From contig NZ_JADBEF010000001.1 of the NCBI RefSeq assembly GCF_014873535.1, forward strand, positions 7,936,001-8,000,000: DNA of 64,000 nucleotides, read 5' to 3'. The notes beneath the pieces were generated by a model that was given only the letters and a program-made list of their open reading frames with translations, was not told the origin of the DNA and made no database searches. Below are positions 47,896-56,644 of the stretch, piece after piece. This stretch comes from Nonomuraea africana (lineage in GTDB: Bacteria > Actinomycetota > Actinomycetes > Streptosporangiales > Streptosporangiaceae). The position numbers and the translations under genes were made by a program. Numbering within the stretch: the stretch's first letter is position 1; every line of letters starts with the position of its first letter.

Positions 47896-50264
47896 CAACG
47901 ACAGCCGTAGAGACCACAGTCGTCACCCTCACGATTGACGGCTTCCAGGTCAGCGTGCCCAAGGGCACGCTGATCATCAGGGCGGCCGAGCTCCTGGGCA
48001 TCCAGATCCCCAGGTTCTGCGACCACCCGCTGCTCGACCCGGCGGCCAACTGCCGCCAGTGCCTGGTCGACATCCCCGACGCGGGCAACGGCCGCGGCTT
48101 CCCCAAGCCGCAGCCCTCCTGCGCGATCGAGGTCGCCGAGGGCATGGTCGTGCAGACCCAGCTCACCTCGCCGGTCGCCGAGAAGGCGCAGCGCAGCGCG
48201 ATGGAGCTGCTGCTCATGAACCACCCGCTGGACTGCCCGGTCTGCGACAAGGGCGGCGAGTGCCCCCTGCAGAACCAGGCGATGTCCAACGGACAGGGTG
48301 AGTCGCGCTTCCACGAGCACAAGCGCACCTTCCCCAAGCCGCTGCCGCTGTCGGCGCAGGTCCTGCTCGACCGCGAGCGCTGCGTGCAGTGCGCGCGGTG
48401 CATCCGCTTCTCCGACGAGATCGCGGGCGACCCGCTCATCGACTTCTTCGAGCGCGGGGCCAAGGAGCAGGTGGGCATCGCCGACGGCAAGCCGTTCGAC
48501 TCCTACTTCTCCGGCAACACGATCCAGATCTGCCCGGTCGGCGCGCTGACCAGCGGTGCCTACCGCTTCCGCGCCCGCCCGTTCGACCTGGTCTCCACCC
48601 CGAGCGCCTGCGAGCACTGCGCGTCCGGCTGCGCCCTGCGCACCGACCACCGCCGCGGCAAGGTCACCCGCCGTCTGGCCGGCATGGACATGCAGGTCAA
48701 CGAGGAGTGGAACTGCGACAAGGGCCGCTTCGCCTTCACCTACGCGACGCAGCCCGACCGGCTCAAGACGCCGCTGGTCCGCAACGAGGAGGGCCTGCTG
48801 GTCCCCGCGTCGTGGCCCGAGGCGCTCGCGGCCGCGGCCGCCGGCCTGGCCAAGGCGCGCGGCAAGGCCGGAGTCCTGGTCGGCGGCAGGGTGACCGTCG
48901 AGGACGCCTACGCCTACGCCAAGTTCGCCCGCGTCGCGCTCGGCACCAACGACGTCGACTTCCGCGCCAGGCCGCACTCGGCCGAGGAGGCCCAGTTCCT
49001 GGCGCACGCGGTCGCCGGCAAGGGCATCGAGATCTCCTACGCCGACCTGGAGCAGGCGCCCGCCGTCCTGCTGGTCGGGTTCGAGCCGGACGAGGAGTCG
49101 CCCATCGTCTTCCTGCGCCTGCGCAAGGCGTGGCGGAAGAAGGGCCTCAAGGTCACCTCGATCGCCCCGTTCGCCGGCGAGGGCCTGGCCAAGATGGGCG
49201 GCACGCTCATCAGGACCGTGCCCGGCGGCGAGGCCGACGCTCTCGACGAGCTCGGCTCCGTGGCCGAGGGCACGATCATCCTGGCGGGCGAGCGGCTGGC
49301 CGCCGTCCCCGGCGCCCTGTCGGCGCTGGTACGGCTCAGCGCCGCCTCCGGCGCCAAGCTGGCCTGGATCCCGCGCAGGGCGGGTGAGCGCGGCGCCGTC
49401 GAGGCGGGCGCGCTTCCCAACCTGCTGCCGATCGGGCGCCCGGTCGACGACGAGTCCGCACGGGCCGAGGTGGCCCGCGCGTGGAACGTCGGCTCCCTGC
49501 CCGCCACCCCGGGCCGCGGCACCGACGCCATGCTGGCCGCCGCGCTGAACGAGGAGCTCGACGCGCTGCTCGTGGCCGGCGTCGACCCGTACGACCTCGC
49601 CGACCCCGAGGCGGCGCTGGCCGCGCTGGAGAACACGCCGTTCATCGTCAGCCTGGAGATCCGCGCCAGCGCGGTCACCGACCGGGCCGACGTCGTCCTG
49701 CCGGTCGCCGCCGTCGCGGAGAAGGCGGGCACGTTCGTGAACTGGGAGGGCAGGGGCCGCTCGTTCGAGCGGGCGCTGAAGGTCCCCGGTCTCATGAGCG
49801 ACCTCGGCGTGATCGCCGCCATCGCCGACCACATGGACGTGCACCTCGGCCTGCCCGACGCCGCCGCGGCGCGCAAGGAGCTCAGCGGCCTCGGCGCCTG
49901 GCGCGGCTCCCGGGTCTCGGCGCCGAACGGCAGCGCCAGGCCCCAGGGCCGGCCCCAGCAGGGCGAGGCCGTCCTGGCCGCCTGGCACCAGCTCCTCGAC
50001 GCGGGCAGGCTCCAGGACGGCGAGCCCTACCTCGCGGGCACCGCCCGCGCGGTCGAGGCGCTGCTGTCGGAGAGCACCGCCGCCGAGATCGGCGTGGTCG
50101 ACGGTGGCAAGATCGTAATCGGTGAGACGGTGTCACTGCCCGTGCGCGTCGCCGACCTGCCCGACCGGGTGGTCTGGGTGCCGGCGAACTCCGCAGGCAG
50201 CTCGGTCACGCGCGACCTGCGCGCGGTGGCCGGCGACATCGTCAAGATCGGGAGTGCCTCATGA
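47892..50264 (+). CDS. nuoG: NADH-quinone oxidoreductase subunit G
   Basis: The 790-residue iron-sulphur subunit begins with a 2Fe-2S ferredoxin domain (FCDHPLLDPAANCRQCLVDI), followed by the His/Cys-ligated N5 site (MNHPLDCPVCDKGGECPLQ), two 4Fe-4S motifs (RERCVQCARCIRFSDE and NTIQICPVGAL) and a molybdopterin-oxidoreductase-like region. CEHCASGCALRTDHRRGKV and EWNCDKGRF add the N7-type cysteines. GTG start overlaps nuoF. Confidence 0.96.
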   Translation: MTTTAVETTVVTLTIDGFQVSVPKGTLIIRAAELLGIQIPRFCDHPLLDPAANCRQCLVDIPDAGNGRGFPKPQPSCAIEVAEGMVVQTQLTSPVAEKAQRSAMELLLMNHPLDCPVCDKGGECPLQNQAMSNGQGESRFHEHKRTFPKPLPLSAQVLLDRERCVQCARCIRFSDEIAGDPLIDFFERGAKEQVGIADGKPFDSYFSGNTIQICPVGALTSGAYRFRARPFDLVSTPSACEHCASGCALRTDHRRGKVTRRLAGMDMQVNEEWNCDKGRFAFTYATQPDRLKTPLVRNEEGLLVPASWPEALAAAAAGLAKARGKAGVLVGGRVTVEDAYAYAKFARVALGTNDVDFRARPHSAEEAQFLAHAVAGKGIEISYADLEQAPAVLLVGFEPDEESPIVFLRLRKAWRKKGLKVTSIAPFAGEGLAKMGGTLIRTVPGGEADALDELGSVAEGTIILAGERLAAVPGALSALVRLSAASGAKLAWIPRRAGERGAVEAGALPNLLPIGRPVDDESARAEVARAWNVGSLPATPGRGTDAMLAAALNEELDALLVAGVDPYDLADPEAALAALENTPFIVSLEIRASAVTDRADVVLPVAAVAEKAGTFVNWEGRGRSFERALKVPGLMSDLGVIAAIADHMDVHLGLPDAAAARKELSGLGAWRGSRVSAPNGSARPQGRPQQGEAVLAAWHQLLDAGRLQDGEPYLAGTARAVEALLSESTAAEIGVVDGGKIVIGETVSLPVRVADLPDRVVWVPANSAGSSVTRDLRAVAGDIVKIGSAS

Positions 50265-51613
50265 GCCTGCCAGTCCTCGCGGTCGATCCGACCCTTGCCG
50301 ACTTCGGCAAGGACCCGCTCTGGATCACCATCATCAAGGCGGTCGGCGTCTTCGCCTTCCTGATGCTCGGCATCCTGTTCGGCGTCTGGTACGAGCGCAA
50401 GCTGATCTCCCGCATGCAGAACCGCTACGGTCCCAACAGGGCGGGCAAGTTCGGCCTGCTCCAGTCGGTGGCCGACGGCATCAAGATGGGCCTCAAGGAA
50501 GACCTCTTCCCCAACACCGTCGACAAGGCGCTCTACCTGCTGGCCCCGGTCATCATGGTGATCCCGGCCTTCCTGGCCTTCTCGATCACGCCGTTCGGGC
50601 CGATGGTCAACATGTTCGGCGTGCAGACGCCGCTGCAGCTGGTCGACCTGCCGGTCGCGGTGCTGTTCATGCTGGCGATGGGCGCGGTCTCGGTCTACGG
50701 CGTGATTCTCGCCGGGTGGTCGTCCCGCTCGCCGTACGCGCTGCTGGGCGGTCTGCGGTCGGCTGCCCAGGTGGTCTCCTACGAGATCGCGATGAGCCTG
50801 TCGTTCGTGGCGGTGTTCCTGTTCGCGGGCACGCTGTCCACCTCGGAGATCGTCTCCGCGCAGGCCGCGGGAGGCGCGCTGGAGATCGGCGCGCTGAGCA
50901 TCCCGATGCCCTCCTGGTACGTGATCCTGCTGCTGCCGTCGTTCCTGATCTACGTGGTCTGCGCCTTCGGCGAGGCCGCCCGCATCCCGTTCGACCTGCC
51001 CGAGGGCGAGGGCGAGCTGGTCGGCGGCTTCCAGACCGAGTACTCCTCGTCGCTGAAGTTCGCGCTGATCATGATGGGCGAGTACCTGCACACCTTCACC
51101 GCCTCGGCGATGGCGGTCACGCTGTTCCTCGGTGGCTGGCGGGCTCCGTGGCCGATCTCCCTGTGGGACGGCGCGAACACCGGGTACTGGCCGGTGCTGT
51201 GGTTCCTCGTCAAGTTCGTGCTGGTCTTCTCCGCCGTGATCTGGACCCGTGCCTCGCTGCCGCGGGTGCGTTACGACCAGCTGATGGCACTGGGCTGGAA
51301 GGTGCTGATCCCGCTGAACCTGGCGTGGATCATGCTGGTCGCCGTCGTCAAGCTGATGCGGACCGGCGACGGCAGCATCGACAAGACGCCGGTGATGGTC
51401 GTCGGAGCCATCGTCATCGTCGGAGCCTTTGCCGTCTGGTGGCGCTTCGACACCGTGAACCAGCGCCGCAAGGACGCGGAGAAGGCCAGGGTCGCAGCCG
51501 AGTTCGAACAGCTCGCCAACGAGCCGACGGCCGGCGGCTTCCCTGTACCGCCGCTTGACCTGCCGCACTACCACGGGGCGGAGCGCAAGGAGGTTCCCAG
51601 TGGGACTAACTGA
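50261..51613 (+). CDS. nuoH: NADH-quinone oxidoreductase subunit H
   Basis: The 450-residue membrane subunit lines the quinone channel. Conserved stretches are ERKLISRMQNRYGPNRAGKFGLLQ, SYEIAMSLSF, FGEAARIPFDLPEGEGELVGGF and WTRASLPRVRYDQLMALGWK (each a NuoH signature). About 45 C-terminal hydrophilic residues extend beyond the last helix, as in other actinobacteria. ATGA overlap with nuoG. Confidence 0.96.
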   Translation: MSLPVLAVDPTLADFGKDPLWITIIKAVGVFAFLMLGILFGVWYERKLISRMQNRYGPNRAGKFGLLQSVADGIKMGLKEDLFPNTVDKALYLLAPVIMVIPAFLAFSITPFGPMVNMFGVQTPLQLVDLPVAVLFMLAMGAVSVYGVILAGWSSRSPYALLGGLRSAAQVVSYEIAMSLSFVAVFLFAGTLSTSEIVSAQAAGGALEIGALSIPMPSWYVILLLPSFLIYVVCAFGEAARIPFDLPEGEGELVGGFQTEYSSSLKFALIMMGEYLHTFTASAMAVTLFLGGWRAPWPISLWDGANTGYWPVLWFLVKFVLVFSAVIWTRASLPRVRYDQLMALGWKVLIPLNLAWIMLVAVVKLMRTGDGSIDKTPVMVVGAIVIVGAFAVWWRFDTVNQRRKDAEKARVAAEFEQLANEPTAGGFPVPPLDLPHYHGAERKEVPSGTN

Positions 51614-52115
51614 TTTTCTGAACCCCGTGAAGGGGTTCGGCGTGACCTTTCACACGATGTTCAAGAAGCCGGTCACGACGAACTATCCGGAGGAGAAGAA
51701 GCCGACGGCTCCTCGCTTCCACGGTCGTCACCAGCTGAACAGGTGGCCGGACGGCCTGGAGAAGTGCGTCGGCTGCGAGCTGTGCGCCTGGGCGTGTCCC
51801 GCTGACGCGATCTTCGTGGAGGGCGCGGACAACACCGAGGACGAGCGCTTCTCGCCCGGCGAGCGCTACGGGCGCATCTACCAGATCAACTATCTGCGGT
51901 GCATCCTGTGCGGCCTGTGCATCGAGGCCTGCCCGACCAGGGCGCTCACCATGACCAACGAGTACGAGCTCGCCGACTCCAGCCGCGAGAGCCTCATCTA
52001 CACCAAGGAGATGCTGCTCGCGCCGCTCACCCAGGGCATGGAGCAGCCTCCGCACCCCATGCGGCTCGGCGAGACCGAAGAGGACTACTACCGCTTGGGG
52101 CGCGATAATGGGTGA
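51600..52115 (+). CDS. nuoI: NADH-quinone oxidoreductase subunit I
   Basis: The 171-residue subunit binds two 4Fe-4S clusters (N6a, N6b) through CVGCELCAWACPADAI and CILCGLCIEACPTRAL, linking NuoG to NuoB. GTG 51600 has AAGGAGG 4 bases upstream and overlaps the end of nuoH by 14 bases. The C-terminal segment PMRLGETEEDYYRLG is typical. Confidence 0.96.
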   Translation: MGLTDFLNPVKGFGVTFHTMFKKPVTTNYPEEKKPTAPRFHGRHQLNRWPDGLEKCVGCELCAWACPADAIFVEGADNTEDERFSPGERYGRIYQINYLRCILCGLCIEACPTRALTMTNEYELADSSRESLIYTKEMLLAPLTQGMEQPPHPMRLGETEEDYYRLGRDNG

Positions 52116-52941
52116 GACCATTACGTTCTGGGTGCTCGCCGTCGTCTCCGTCGGCGCGGCGCTCGGGATGATCTTCAGCCGCAAGGCGGTCTACTCGGCC
52201 CTCTTCCTCGGCGGCGTCATGCTGTGCCTCGCGGCGCTCTACGCCGTGCAGGAGGCGCCCTTCCTCGCCGCGGTGCAGATCATCGTCTACACCGGCGCGA
52301 TCATGATGCTCTTCCTGTTCGTGCTCATGCTGGTGGGCGTCGACTCGGCCGACTCCCTGGTCGAGACCCTCAGGGGTCAGCGCGTCTGGGCGTCGATCGC
52401 CGGCGTCGGCTTCGCCGTCCTGCTGATCCTGGCCGTCGGCAACGCGCTGTTCGTGCCGGAGCCCGCGGGGCTGGCCGCCGCCACCGAGCAGGCGGGCGGC
52501 AACGTGCAGGCGCTGGCCAGGCTGGTGTTCACCCGCCACGTGTTCGCCTTCGAGGTCACCTCCGCGCTGCTGATCACCGCCGCGCTCGGCGCGATGGTGC
52601 TGGCGCACCGCGAGCGGACCACCCCGAAGGCCACGCAGAAGGACCTGGCTCGCGCCCGCTTCGTCGACGGCGACCCCTCGCCGCTGCCGGCGCCGGGCAC
52701 CTACGCCAGGAACAACGCCATCGACATGCCCGCGCTGCTGCCCGACGGCTCGGTCTCCGAGCTGTCGGTCAACCGCCACATCGCGCGCTACGACGTCGAG
52801 CAGGGCCTCCTGCCCGATGACCCCAAGCTCGCCGAGGCGCTCAAGCACGCGGTCGAGGAGGAGCCCGTGACCGAGCGGAGCCACAGGCACGAGCAGGCTT
52901 CGTCGCAGGAAACCGAGTCGCAGGCCGAGGTGACCAAGTGA
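52108..52941 (+). CDS. nuoJ: NADH-quinone oxidoreductase subunit J
   Basis: The 277-residue subunit has five helices in residues 1-165, including VQIIVYTGAIMMLFLFVLML, the conserved pi-bulge helix region. It then has a hydrophilic cytoplasmic tail of about 110 residues rich in Asp, Glu and Arg, much longer than in E. coli NuoJ. The tail is common in actinobacteria; its role is unknown. ATG overlaps the nuoI stop by 8 bases. Confidence 0.95.
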   Translation: MGETITFWVLAVVSVGAALGMIFSRKAVYSALFLGGVMLCLAALYAVQEAPFLAAVQIIVYTGAIMMLFLFVLMLVGVDSADSLVETLRGQRVWASIAGVGFAVLLILAVGNALFVPEPAGLAAATEQAGGNVQALARLVFTRHVFAFEVTSALLITAALGAMVLAHRERTTPKATQKDLARARFVDGDPSPLPAPGTYARNNAIDMPALLPDGSVSELSVNRHIARYDVEQGLLPDDPKLAEALKHAVEEEPVTERSHRHEQASSQETESQAEVTK

Positions 52942-53234
52942 CCACCGAGTACCTGGTCCTCTCGGCGCTGCTCTTCGCGATCGGCGCGCTCGGCGTGCTG
53001 ATCAGGCGCAACGCGATCGTGGTCTTCATGTGCGTCGAGCTCATGCTCAACGCCTGCAACCTCGCGTTCGTCACCTTCGCCAGGATGCACGGCAACCTCG
53101 ACGGTCAGATCATCGCGTTCTTCGTGATGGTCGTGGCCGCCGCGGAAGTCGTGGTCGGTCTGGCCATCATCGTGACGATCTTCCGAACCCGCAGGTCGGC
53201 ATCCGTGGACGATGCCAACCTGCTGAAGTACTAA
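52938..53234 (+). CDS. nuoK: NADH-quinone oxidoreductase subunit K
   Basis: The 98-residue subunit has three helices with the conserved membrane glutamates in VVFMCVELMLNACNLAFVTFAR and VVAAAEVVVGLAIIVTIF, part of the proton path. GTG start overlaps nuoJ by 4 bases. Confidence 0.96.
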   Translation: MTTEYLVLSALLFAIGALGVLIRRNAIVVFMCVELMLNACNLAFVTFARMHGNLDGQIIAFFVMVVAAAEVVVGLAIIVTIFRTRRSASVDDANLLKY

Positions 53235-53237
53235 GAG

Positions 53238-55127
53238 GTGACAGTGGAACCGGCTGAGATCATCCCGCACTCCGGTGGAGTGATCGGGGCCTCCTGGCTG
53301 ATGATCGCACTGCCCCTCTTGGGCGCGGCGATCCTCCTGCTCGGCGGGCGCCGTACCAACTCATGGGGGCACTTTCTCGGTGTCCTGATGTCGCTGGGTT
53401 CGTTCGTCGTCGCGGTGCTCGCCTTCCTCCAGCTCGCTGGTGGTCGTTACAGCATCCGCCTGTTCGACTTCATTCCCGGCATCGCCGACATCAGCCTGCT
53501 GGTCGACCCGTTGTCCATCGGCTTCTGCCTGCTGATCACCGGTGTGGGTTCGCTGATCCACATCTACTCGATCGGCTACATGTCGCACGACCCCGACCGC
53601 CGCAGGTTCTTCGGCTACCTGAACCTGTTCGTCGCGGCCATGCTGCTGCTGGTGCTGTCGTCCAACTACGTCGGCCTGTTCATCGGCTGGGAGGGCGTGG
53701 GTCTCGCCTCCTACCTGCTGATCGGCTTCTGGCAGTTCAAGCCCAGCGCGGCGGTGGCGGCCAAGAAGGCCTTCATCGTCAACCGCGTCGGCGACTTCGG
53801 GCTGCTGGTCGCGATCTTCCTGATGTGGACCACGTTCGGCTCCCTGGCCTTCGGTGACATCTCCGGCAAGGTCGGCGAGACCTCGCAGGGCACGCTCACC
53901 GCGATCGGCCTGCTGCTCCTGCTCGGCGCCTGCGGCAAGTCGGCCCAGCTGCCGCTGCAGTCCTGGCTCCTGGACGCGATGGAGGGCCCGACCCCGGTCT
54001 CGGCCCTCATCCACGCCGCGACCATGGTCACCGCCGGTGTCTACCTGGTGGTCCGCTCGGGCTTCGTCTTCGAGGCCGCGCCCACCGCGCAGCTGGTCGT
54101 CACCATCGTCGGCGTCGCCACGCTGCTGGCCGGTGCGATCATCGGTTGTGCGAAGGACGACATCAAGAAGGGCCTGGCCGGCTCGACGATGTCGCAGATC
54201 GGCTACATGATGCTCGGCGCGGGTCTCGGCCCCGCCGGCTACGCGTTCGCGATCGGCCACCTGTTCACGCACGGCTTCTTCAAGGCCAACATGTTCCTCG
54301 GCGCCGGATCGGTCATGCACGGCATGAACGACGAGGTGGACATGAGGAGGTACGGCGGCCTGCGCAAGGTCATGCCGGTGACGTTCGTGACGTTCTTCAT
54401 CGGCTACCTGGCGATCATCGGCTTCCCGCTGCTGTCCGGTTACTTCACCAAGGACGGCATCATCGAGGCGGCCATGCACCACAGCGCCGTCCTCGGCTGG
54501 CTGGCCGTGCTCGGCGCGGGAATCACCGGCTTCTACATGTCGCGGATGGTCTTCATGACCTTCTTCGGCGAGAAGCGCTGGGACTCCGAGGCGCACCCGC
54601 ACGAGTCGCCCGCGGTGATGACCTGGCCGCTGATCATCCTGTCGATCGGCTCGGTCTTCCTCGGCGGCTACCTGATCCTGGGCGGCAGGCTTATGGAGTT
54701 CCTCGCTCCCGCGGTCGGTCGTCCCGAGGCGGAGCCGCACTTCGACCCGTTCACCCCGGCCGGCCTGGCCACGCTGGCCCTGGTCGCCGTCGGCGCCGGT
54801 TTCGCCTGGGTGAGGTACGGCAGGGCCGCGGTCCCCGAGGTCGCTCCTCGTGGCTCGTTCCTCACCGTCTTCGCGCGGCGTGACCTGTACGGCGACGCCC
54901 TCAACGAGGCGCTGCTCATGCGCCCCGGTCAGTGGCTCGCGCGCATCGCGGTGTTCTTCGACAACCGCGGCGTCGACGGCCTGGTCAACGGGCTGGCGGC
55001 GACGATCGGCGGCACGTCGGGACGGCTCCGCCGGCTCCAGACGGGCTTCGCGCGGACGTACGCGTTGTCCATCCTCTTCGGCGCTGCCGTACTGGCCGGC
55101 GCTCTGCTCCTCGTAGGGAACCTGTGA
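53238..55127 (+). CDS. nuoL: NADH-quinone oxidoreductase subunit L
   Basis: The 629-residue antiporter-like subunit has about 16 helices. Key blocks are FIGWEGVGLASYLLIGFW (catalytic Glu), AAKKAFIVNRVGDFG, LPLQSWLLDAMEGPTPVSALIHAATMVTAGVYL (in shorter pieces), and the long lateral helix near the C-terminus. It provides a distal proton channel. GTG start 3 bases after nuoK. Confidence 0.97.
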   Translation: MTVEPAEIIPHSGGVIGASWLMIALPLLGAAILLLGGRRTNSWGHFLGVLMSLGSFVVAVLAFLQLAGGRYSIRLFDFIPGIADISLLVDPLSIGFCLLITGVGSLIHIYSIGYMSHDPDRRRFFGYLNLFVAAMLLLVLSSNYVGLFIGWEGVGLASYLLIGFWQFKPSAAVAAKKAFIVNRVGDFGLLVAIFLMWTTFGSLAFGDISGKVGETSQGTLTAIGLLLLLGACGKSAQLPLQSWLLDAMEGPTPVSALIHAATMVTAGVYLVVRSGFVFEAAPTAQLVVTIVGVATLLAGAIIGCAKDDIKKGLAGSTMSQIGYMMLGAGLGPAGYAFAIGHLFTHGFFKANMFLGAGSVMHGMNDEVDMRRYGGLRKVMPVTFVTFFIGYLAIIGFPLLSGYFTKDGIIEAAMHHSAVLGWLAVLGAGITGFYMSRMVFMTFFGEKRWDSEAHPHESPAVMTWPLIILSIGSVFLGGYLILGGRLMEFLAPAVGRPEAEPHFDPFTPAGLATLALVAVGAGFAWVRYGRAAVPEVAPRGSFLTVFARRDLYGDALNEALLMRPGQWLARIAVFFDNRGVDGLVNGLAATIGGTSGRLRRLQTGFARTYALSILFGAAVLAGALLLVGNL

Positions 55128-56644
55128 TGCCCTGGCTTACGATCCTGATGGCGGTGCCCGTGGTGGGCGCCGTCCTGGTGGCCCTCACGCCGAAGGGCAA
55201 CGACAAGCTGGCCAAGCAGCTCACGCTGGCCGTCTCGGTCGTGGTGCTGGCGCTGACCATCGCGATGGCGGTGCAGTTCAGCCCGAAGGGCAACCGCTTC
55301 CAGTTCGTCGAGACCTACGAGTGGATCCCGCGCTTCGGCGTCCACTACGGCGTCGGCGTCGACGGCATCGCCCTGGTGCTGATCGCGCTGTCCGCGGTGC
55401 TGGTGCCGATCGTGGTGCTCGCCTCGTGGCACGACGCCGACTCCCCGAACGCCAAGCGCTCGGTGAAGACGTACTTCTCGCTCCTGCTGGTGCTCGAGGC
55501 CATGATGATCGGCGTCTTCGCGGCGACCGACATCTTCCTCTTCTACGTCTTCTTCGAAGCCATGCTGATCCCGATGTACTTCATGATCGGGTCGTACGGC
55601 GGCGCCCAGCGGTCCTACGCGGCCGTCAAGTTCCTGCTCTACTCGCTGTTCGGCGGCCTGCTCATGCTGGTCGCGGTCATCGGGCTCTACGCGATCGCGG
55701 GCAAGAACACCTTCATGTTCCCCGAGCTGATCGGGGCCATCCAGGACCCGACCACGCAGAAGTGGCTGTTCGCCGGCTTCTTCTTCGCGTTCGCGGTGAA
55801 GGCGCCGCTCTGGCCGTTCCACACCTGGCTGCCCGACGCGGCCGCCCAGGCCCCGGCGGGCGCGGCCGTGCTGCTGGTCGGCGTGCTGGACAAGGTCGGC
55901 ACGTACGGCATGCTCCGCTTCTGCCTGGAGCTGTTCCCCGACGCGTCGAAGTTCTTCACGCCGCTGGTGATCGTGCTGTCGGTGGTCGGCATCATCTACG
56001 GCGCGATCGTGGCCATCGGCCAGACGGACATGAAGCGCCTGATCGCCTACACCTCGATCTCGCACTTCGGCTTCATCGCCCTCGGCGTGTTCGCGATGAC
56101 GAACGACGCGGGCGCGGGCGCCACGCTCTACATGGTCAACCACGGCTTCTCCACCGGCGCGCTGTTCCTGATCGCCGGGTTCCTCATCGCGCGGCGCGGC
56201 TCGCCGTACATCGAGGACTACGGAGGCGTGCAGAAGGTCACGCCGAAGCTGGCGGGCGTGTTCCTCATCGCCGGTCTCTCCGGACTGGCCCTGCCCGGAC
56301 TGTCGTCCTTCGTCAGCGAGTTCATGGTCCTGATCGGCACCGCCGAGCGGTACATGGTTCCCGCGATCATCGCCGCGACCGGCGTGGTCCTGGCGGCCAT
56401 CTACATCCTGTGGATGTACCAGCGGGTCGCGGGCGGCCCGACGGCCGAGTCGGTCAAGGGGTTCAAGGACCTCAACGGCCGCGAGCTGTGGGTGGTCGCC
56501 CCGCTGGTCGCCCTGATCATCGGGCTCGGCTTCTACCCCAAGCCGCTGCTTGACGTGATCAACCCGGCGGTCGACCACACGCTGGTCTCCGTCCAGGTGG
56601 AGAAGTTCACCCCGGCGATTGCCGAGAAGGGGGCCGGACAGTGA
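55127..56644 (+). CDS. nuoM: NADH-quinone oxidoreductase subunit M
   Basis: The 505-residue antiporter-like subunit has about 14 helices, with FFEAMLIPMYFMIG (proton-path Glu), VKAPLWPFHTWLPDAAAQAP and DMKRLIAYTSISHFGFIALG. It starts on ATG overlapping the nuoL stop by one base (TGATG); its stop overlaps nuoN. Confidence 0.97.
   Translation: MPWLTILMAVPVVGAVLVALTPKGNDKLAKQLTLAVSVVVLALTIAMAVQFSPKGNRFQFVETYEWIPRFGVHYGVGVDGIALVLIALSAVLVPIVVLASWHDADSPNAKRSVKTYFSLLLVLEAMMIGVFAATDIFLFYVFFEAMLIPMYFMIGSYGGAQRSYAAVKFLLYSLFGGLLMLVAVIGLYAIAGKNTFMFPELIGAIQDPTTQKWLFAGFFFAFAVKAPLWPFHTWLPDAAAQAPAGAAVLLVGVLDKVGTYGMLRFCLELFPDASKFFTPLVIVLSVVGIIYGAIVAIGQTDMKRLIAYTSISHFGFIALGVFAMTNDAGAGATLYMVNHGFSTGALFLIAGFLIARRGSPYIEDYGGVQKVTPKLAGVFLIAGLSGLALPGLSSFVSEFMVLIGTAERYMVPAIIAATGVVLAAIYILWMYQRVAGGPTAESVKGFKDLNGRELWVVAPLVALIIGLGFYPKPLLDVINPAVDHTLVSVQVEKFTPAIAEKGAGQ

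Noticed and set aside
46189..47898. 569-codon open frame antisense to nuoE/nuoF
   Set aside because: It mirrors the coding strand of clear complex I genes and has the Val/Asp/Arg/His-rich composition typical of GC-rich antisense frames. It shows no domain and has no ribosome binding site.
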